From Halobacteria archaeon (GTDB lineage Archaea; Halobacteriota; Syntropharchaeia; Alkanophagales; Methanospirareceae), in contig JAOZPO010000012.1 in assembly GCA_029932715.1 (NCBI GenBank), positions 1 through 7,260 of the forward strand: a stretch of DNA of 7,260 nucleotides, written 5' to 3'. Below, in pieces: positions 4,660-7,260 of this stretch. The position numbers were made by a program, and so were the translations under genes. The notes under the pieces were generated by a model. That model was given only the letters and a program-made list of their open reading frames with translations, had not been told where the DNA came from and did not search any database. Within the stretch, counting starts at the first letter, position 1. Every line of letters starts with the position of its first letter.

Positions 4660-6777
4660 TCAAGTCTTTTCTTTGTCTTTCGTTTTGTATATGTTTAGCA
4701 CACCCTCTTCTTTCCTGACACAGTATATCTTTTCACCATCTGTTATACTCCATTTATCTCCCCTTTCTTTTGTGACCTTAGCATTTCCAGAAAGCGAAAC
4801 ACCTTCTGTTTTAAATACATCCTTCAACTTCTCCGAAATCATGCTCTTGTTCAGGTCGTCTTCAAATCCTGCATCTATGCTGAACAACAAATGGCTAATT
4901 CCGTGTTCGGTCTTTTCCCAGTAGTACGGTTTTGTTATCAGTTGCCATAGCGCTTTGTATGCGCCTGCTGACTGTAGAAGCCAGTATACAGGACTTAACA
5001 GAGTCCAAAGCATAAGTTGATAGTACTTTCGGGGTAGTACACTCAGGATACCAAGCACGATGACTACGATATTACCAAATATGAGGTTAAATATCGCTAA
5101 GTCCATGAGGAACGGAAAGTCAAAATAGACATCAAATACGGTACCTCTGGTCAGGAGCCAGTAAAAAAAGATAGCCCACAGTAGTGGACTTACAAGGAAA
5201 CTCAAGACGGTGCCACCAATAAGGAGGTTATAACCAAACCATTGTTTCAAACCCATAATTTTCATAGCATTGATCGGATGTCTATTGTGCACCAGAAAGG
5301 TTTGCATATATCCTTTGACCCATCGTGAACGCTGCCTTAGCCAATTACTCAGCTTTGAGTTCGCCTCTTCGTATGTGGTCGAACTTATAACACCCACCCG
5401 GTAGCCTTCCGCAGACGCTCTCATGCCAAGATCCGCATCTTCTGTTACATTAAATGGGTCCCAACCACCGAGTTGTTTCAATTTCCCGACATCAAAATGG
5501 TTGCTCGTGCCTCCAAGCGGTATAGGTAGTCCTAATTTGTATAGTCCCGGAACAAAGAAATCGAACCAGAAGGAGTATTCAAGTGTGAACATTCGGGTGA
5601 GGAAGTTCTCAGACCTGTTGTAGTAATTTAGTGCTGCCTGGAAGCAGACATAGTCTTCAGAGCGTTTTCTGAAGCTAATAACTGCTTTCTTAAGTTGGTC
5701 CGGGTCAGGTATGTCTTCTGCATCATAAATGGTAAGATATTCGCCACGTGCAAAATGAAGCCCGTAGTTCATTGCTTTTGGCTTCGTCTTCGGTAAACAA
5801 TCAGGTATGGTAATAAACCGCCAGCTTGCTGGTGGTCTTGCACGTTTGGCTGCTGCTAACGTCTCTTCATCGTACTCTTCTAACAAGAGTATTACGTCCA
5901 GCTTGTCCTCGGGATAATCGAGCTTATTTATTGCTTTAATCAATGTTCCTATTAGTTCTGTTTCTTTATAAACCGGCAGAAGGATGGTGTACACCGGTAG
6001 AGTTTTTGGGTCTAAGTCATTCAGTTCTTCTTCTGTTACAGGCTCTTCCAGCTTGCTTCCGAAACCCCAAATACTTACAATCAGCCGGAAGAAAATAGCA
6101 ACCGCAAAGTACACCTGGATGAAGACGAACAGGCTTATAATAAAACTTGTGGCACGGTAGTAAAGCCATAACAGCGAAATACATAACGAGAGTAGGAGTC
6201 CCATCCACTGAGGTCTGGATAGGACTTTGTATGCCGATTCATCCGGGTTTCTATAAAATAGCCCATGAACCGACTTGTCCCGAATGCTGCCCCGGTAGAG
6301 TTCTTCTGACATTCTTGTCAGGTCAAGGTCGGTTATTACTATCTCTTTTAGCGTATCTACACCAAATCGGTCTTGAAAAAACAGTAACGTTGCTTCCGTT
6401 TTCGGTTCCGCGGTCAAAATGGAAAGCGCATTGTCGTTTCGGCTGAACGGTATCGCCTGATAACGCATTATCTCTTCATGGGTTACCTCTGCTATTAGTT
6501 TGGTATCAAGATTCTGCTTCATATAAGCGGTGTTTGTCTCGAACGGAAGATCATAACGCTCGGCTAAGCCGCCATAAAGCTCTAACCTATTCACGTAGCC
6601 TAAACAAGCAAGAATCCAGCCCAATCGCCCGCCCTTCTCCTGCTGATATTCCAGTGCTTCATCAAGCTGTGGCTGCGTTATATACCCAAGGTCTATGAGT
6701 ATTTCTCCTAACTTACCACGATTAGAAGAATGTATGTGCTCAGCTTGAGCCATATCACTTTTTCCCGGGCTATTCAT
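4660..6777 (-). CDS. Membrane GT2 glycosyltransferase with N-terminal MshEN (T2SSE_N) domain
   Basis: This 705-residue integral membrane protein probably builds or exports a surface polysaccharide. Residues 22-74 form two 24-residue MshEN motifs, KLGEIL..G..T..LDEALEYQ (22-45) and RLGWIL..G..N..LELYGGLAER (51-74), separated by exactly five residues. This is the cyclic-di-GMP binding pattern of MshE and NfrB, and the domain extends to about 165. Hydrophobic segments at about 191-207 and 211-238 precede a family 2 glycosyltransferase domain (about 262-500). Its motifs are PVYKE, DAED (352-355), the catalytic-base TED (445-447) and QRSRW (482-486, the QxxRW motif of processive enzymes). Three membrane segments follow (about 515-541, 557-580, 584-603). 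A soluble tail of about 80 residues is unrecognised. Departures from the MshEN consensus are K22 for Arg and R74 for the last Gln. The adjacent upstream gene encodes an HD-GYP domain, consistent with second-messenger control. The sugar substrate and product cannot be read from the sequence. The ATG at 6777 is used; a second ATG nine codons in is possible. Confidence 0.9.
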   Translation of the reverse strand: MNSPGKSDMAQAEHIHSSNRGKLGEILIDLGYITQPQLDEALEYQQEKGGRLGWILACLGYVNRLELYGGLAERYDLPFETNTAYMKQNLDTKLIAEVTHEEIMRYQAIPFSRNDNALSILTAEPKTEATLLFFQDRFGVDTLKEIVITDLDLTRMSEELYRGSIRDKSVHGLFYRNPDESAYKVLSRPQWMGLLLSLCISLLWLYYRATSFIISLFVFIQVYFAVAIFFRLIVSIWGFGSKLEEPVTEEELNDLDPKTLPVYTILLPVYKETELIGTLIKAINKLDYPEDKLDVILLLEEYDEETLAAAKRARPPASWRFITIPDCLPKTKPKAMNYGLHFARGEYLTIYDAEDIPDPDQLKKAVISFRKRSEDYVCFQAALNYYNRSENFLTRMFTLEYSFWFDFFVPGLYKLGLPIPLGGTSNHFDVGKLKQLGGWDPFNVTEDADLGMRASAEGYRVGVISSTTYEEANSKLSNWLRQRSRWVKGYMQTFLVHNRHPINAMKIMGLKQWFGYNLLIGGTVLSFLVSPLLWAIFFYWLLTRGTVFDVYFDFPFLMDLAIFNLIFGNIVVIVLGILSVLPRKYYQLMLWTLLSPVYWLLQSAGAYKALWQLITKPYYWEKTEHGISHLLFSIDAGFEDDLNKSMISEKLKDVFKTEGVSLSGNAKVTKERGDKWSITDGEKIYCVRKEEGVLNIYKTKDKEKT

Positions 6778-6780
6778 AGT

Positions 6781-6788
6781 TCACGTGA
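6781..6788. promoter_or_regulatory. 8-bp palindrome just before the glycosyltransferase start
   Basis: TCACGTGA is a perfect palindrome three bases from the glycosyltransferase ATG. Further along the same spacer are GTATttgcATAC (6792-6803) and ACGTACGT (6832-6839). Such a cluster could be protein-binding sites controlling the gene, or a small part of it (GTGA on the minus strand) could act as a weak ribosome binding site. No convincing box A was found in the 140-bp spacer, so transcription may come partly from the HD-GYP gene. Confidence 0.3.
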
Positions 6789-6862
6789 GAAGTATTTGCA
6801 TACTATTTGATATTGTCTTACCGCAGTATTTACGTACGTCAGAAAACACATCAATTCCTTCT

Positions 6863-6883
6863 TGTATCCTGTATCTTGTATCA
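6863..6883. repeat. Three tandem heptads TGTATCN
   Basis: TGTATC occurs at 6863, 6870 and 6877 at an exact 7-base period (variable seventh bases C, T, A). It lies in the spacer between the HD-GYP stop and the glycosyltransferase start. The minus strand reads GATACA three times. It may be a direct-repeat binding site or a simple slippage product. Three copies of a six-base unit is modest evidence. Confidence 0.35.
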
Positions 6884-6917
6884 TGCGTCTTCAGCGTACC
6901 TATACAAATACGCCATT

Positions 6918-7260
6918 TTAATTCAGTCTCCCATATTCATAGCTTGCTATATCGTTCAGGTATAAAACGACCAACTCAGGATCGAATTGTGATCCGGCAC
7001 CTTTTTTAAGCTCTTCAATCGCATCTGTTTCGCACATCGCGCTTTTGTACGGTCGCTCATTTATCATTGCATCGTAAGCATCCGCGATGAAGATTATTCT
7101 CGAAAAGAGCGGTATCTCTGCTCCTTTCAAGCCGTCCGGGTAACCATACCCGTCCCATCGCTCGTGATGGTGCAGCACATATTCCGCGATGTGCGACAGC
7201 ACGGGTATGCTGCGTAATAATTCATAGCCGATGATCGTATGCTGTTTCAAGAGTTCCATC
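6918..7260 (-). CDS. HD-GYP domain protein, C-terminal part (gene runs off the right edge)
   Basis: HD-GYP proteins are a metal-dependent phosphohydrolase subfamily whose characterised members hydrolyse cyclic-di-GMP (some act on cGAMP). The visible 113 residues hold the C-terminal half of the domain, counted from the ATG at 7259. They include LLKQHTIIGYELL (3-15), HHERWDGYGYP (31-41, with the defining GYP at 39-41), GLKGAEIPLFSRIIFIADAYDAM (43-65), RPYKSA (69-74) and the terminal GSQFDPELVVLYL. The ATG at 7259 aligns with an internal position of the domain, shortly after where the HD dyad would be, so it is not the true start. The catalytic HD pair and any sensor or receiver domain lie beyond the window. 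All signature residues that can be seen are intact. The gene is the immediate upstream neighbour, on the same strand, of the MshEN-glycosyltransferase, 140 bp away. The substrate is inferred from family and context. Confidence 0.93.
   Translation of the reverse strand, partial: MELLKQHTIIGYELLRSIPVLSHIAEYVLHHHERWDGYGYPDGLKGAEIPLFSRIIFIADAYDAMINERPYKSAMCETDAIEELKKGAGSQFDPELVVLYLNDIASYEYGRLN

Noticed and set aside
6147..6446. Plus-strand open frame of 99 residues opposite the glycosyltransferase
   Set aside because: It is antisense to the linker and first membrane segments of the glycosyltransferase and resembles no known family.
1..7260. CRISPR array, insertion sequence, or integrase attachment site at tRNA-Val
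   Set aside because: No spaced repeat array, transposase, or terminal inverted repeats were seen. No second copy of the tRNA 3' end was found in the window to suggest integration.

Overview
The window reads as archaeal chromosome, most likely from a euryarchaeon. The strongest marker is a complete DNA primase large subunit (PriL) with its four iron-sulfur cysteines, a protein of archaea and eukaryotes and not of bacteria. Supporting signs are a tRNA-Val gene without an encoded CCA end, TTTATATA-type box A elements at archaeal spacing, several genes with little or no leader, and a class I fumarase made as a separate beta subunit. Base composition is moderate (low 40s % GC by eye). The mixture of methanogen-like housekeeping genes with bacterial-type signalling domains would fit a Methanomicrobia or ANME-1/Syntrophoarchaeum-type lineage, but that placement is a guess from memory.

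Layout, left to right. Positions 1-168 hold no gene, only a box A pointing off the left edge. A KamA-family radical SAM gene (169-1269, minus) follows, then tRNA-Val(CAC) (1318-1391, minus). An AT-rich core at 1411-1424 lies between this tRNA and argJ (1482-2696, plus) and can serve both. argJ converges on the fumarase beta gene (2710-3288, minus) with 13 bp between stop codons. A 254-bp gap, strikingly C-rich on the plus strand, separates fumB from priL (3543-4622, minus). priL lies 37 bp downstream of a large membrane glycosyltransferase gene (4660-6777, minus). A 140-bp spacer with small palindromes and a heptad repeat separates that from the 3' part of an HD-GYP gene that runs off the right edge (6918-7260, minus).

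Most genes here are unrelated singletons: arginine/ornithine synthesis, fumarate hydration and replication priming. The exception is the right-hand third. The glycosyltransferase carries at its N-terminus two tandem 24-residue motifs separated by exactly five residues, the pattern of the MshEN (T2SSE_N) cyclic-di-GMP binding domain. The neighbouring gene encodes an HD-GYP domain, the family of cyclic-di-GMP phosphodiesterases. Together they suggest a nucleotide-controlled cell-surface or exopolysaccharide synthase module, unexpected in an archaeon because cyclic-di-GMP signalling is essentially a bacterial system. A second notable point is that the KamA-like enzyme keeps the radical SAM core but has lost the residues that bind lysine, PLP and zinc in lysine 2,3-aminomutase, so it probably does something else.
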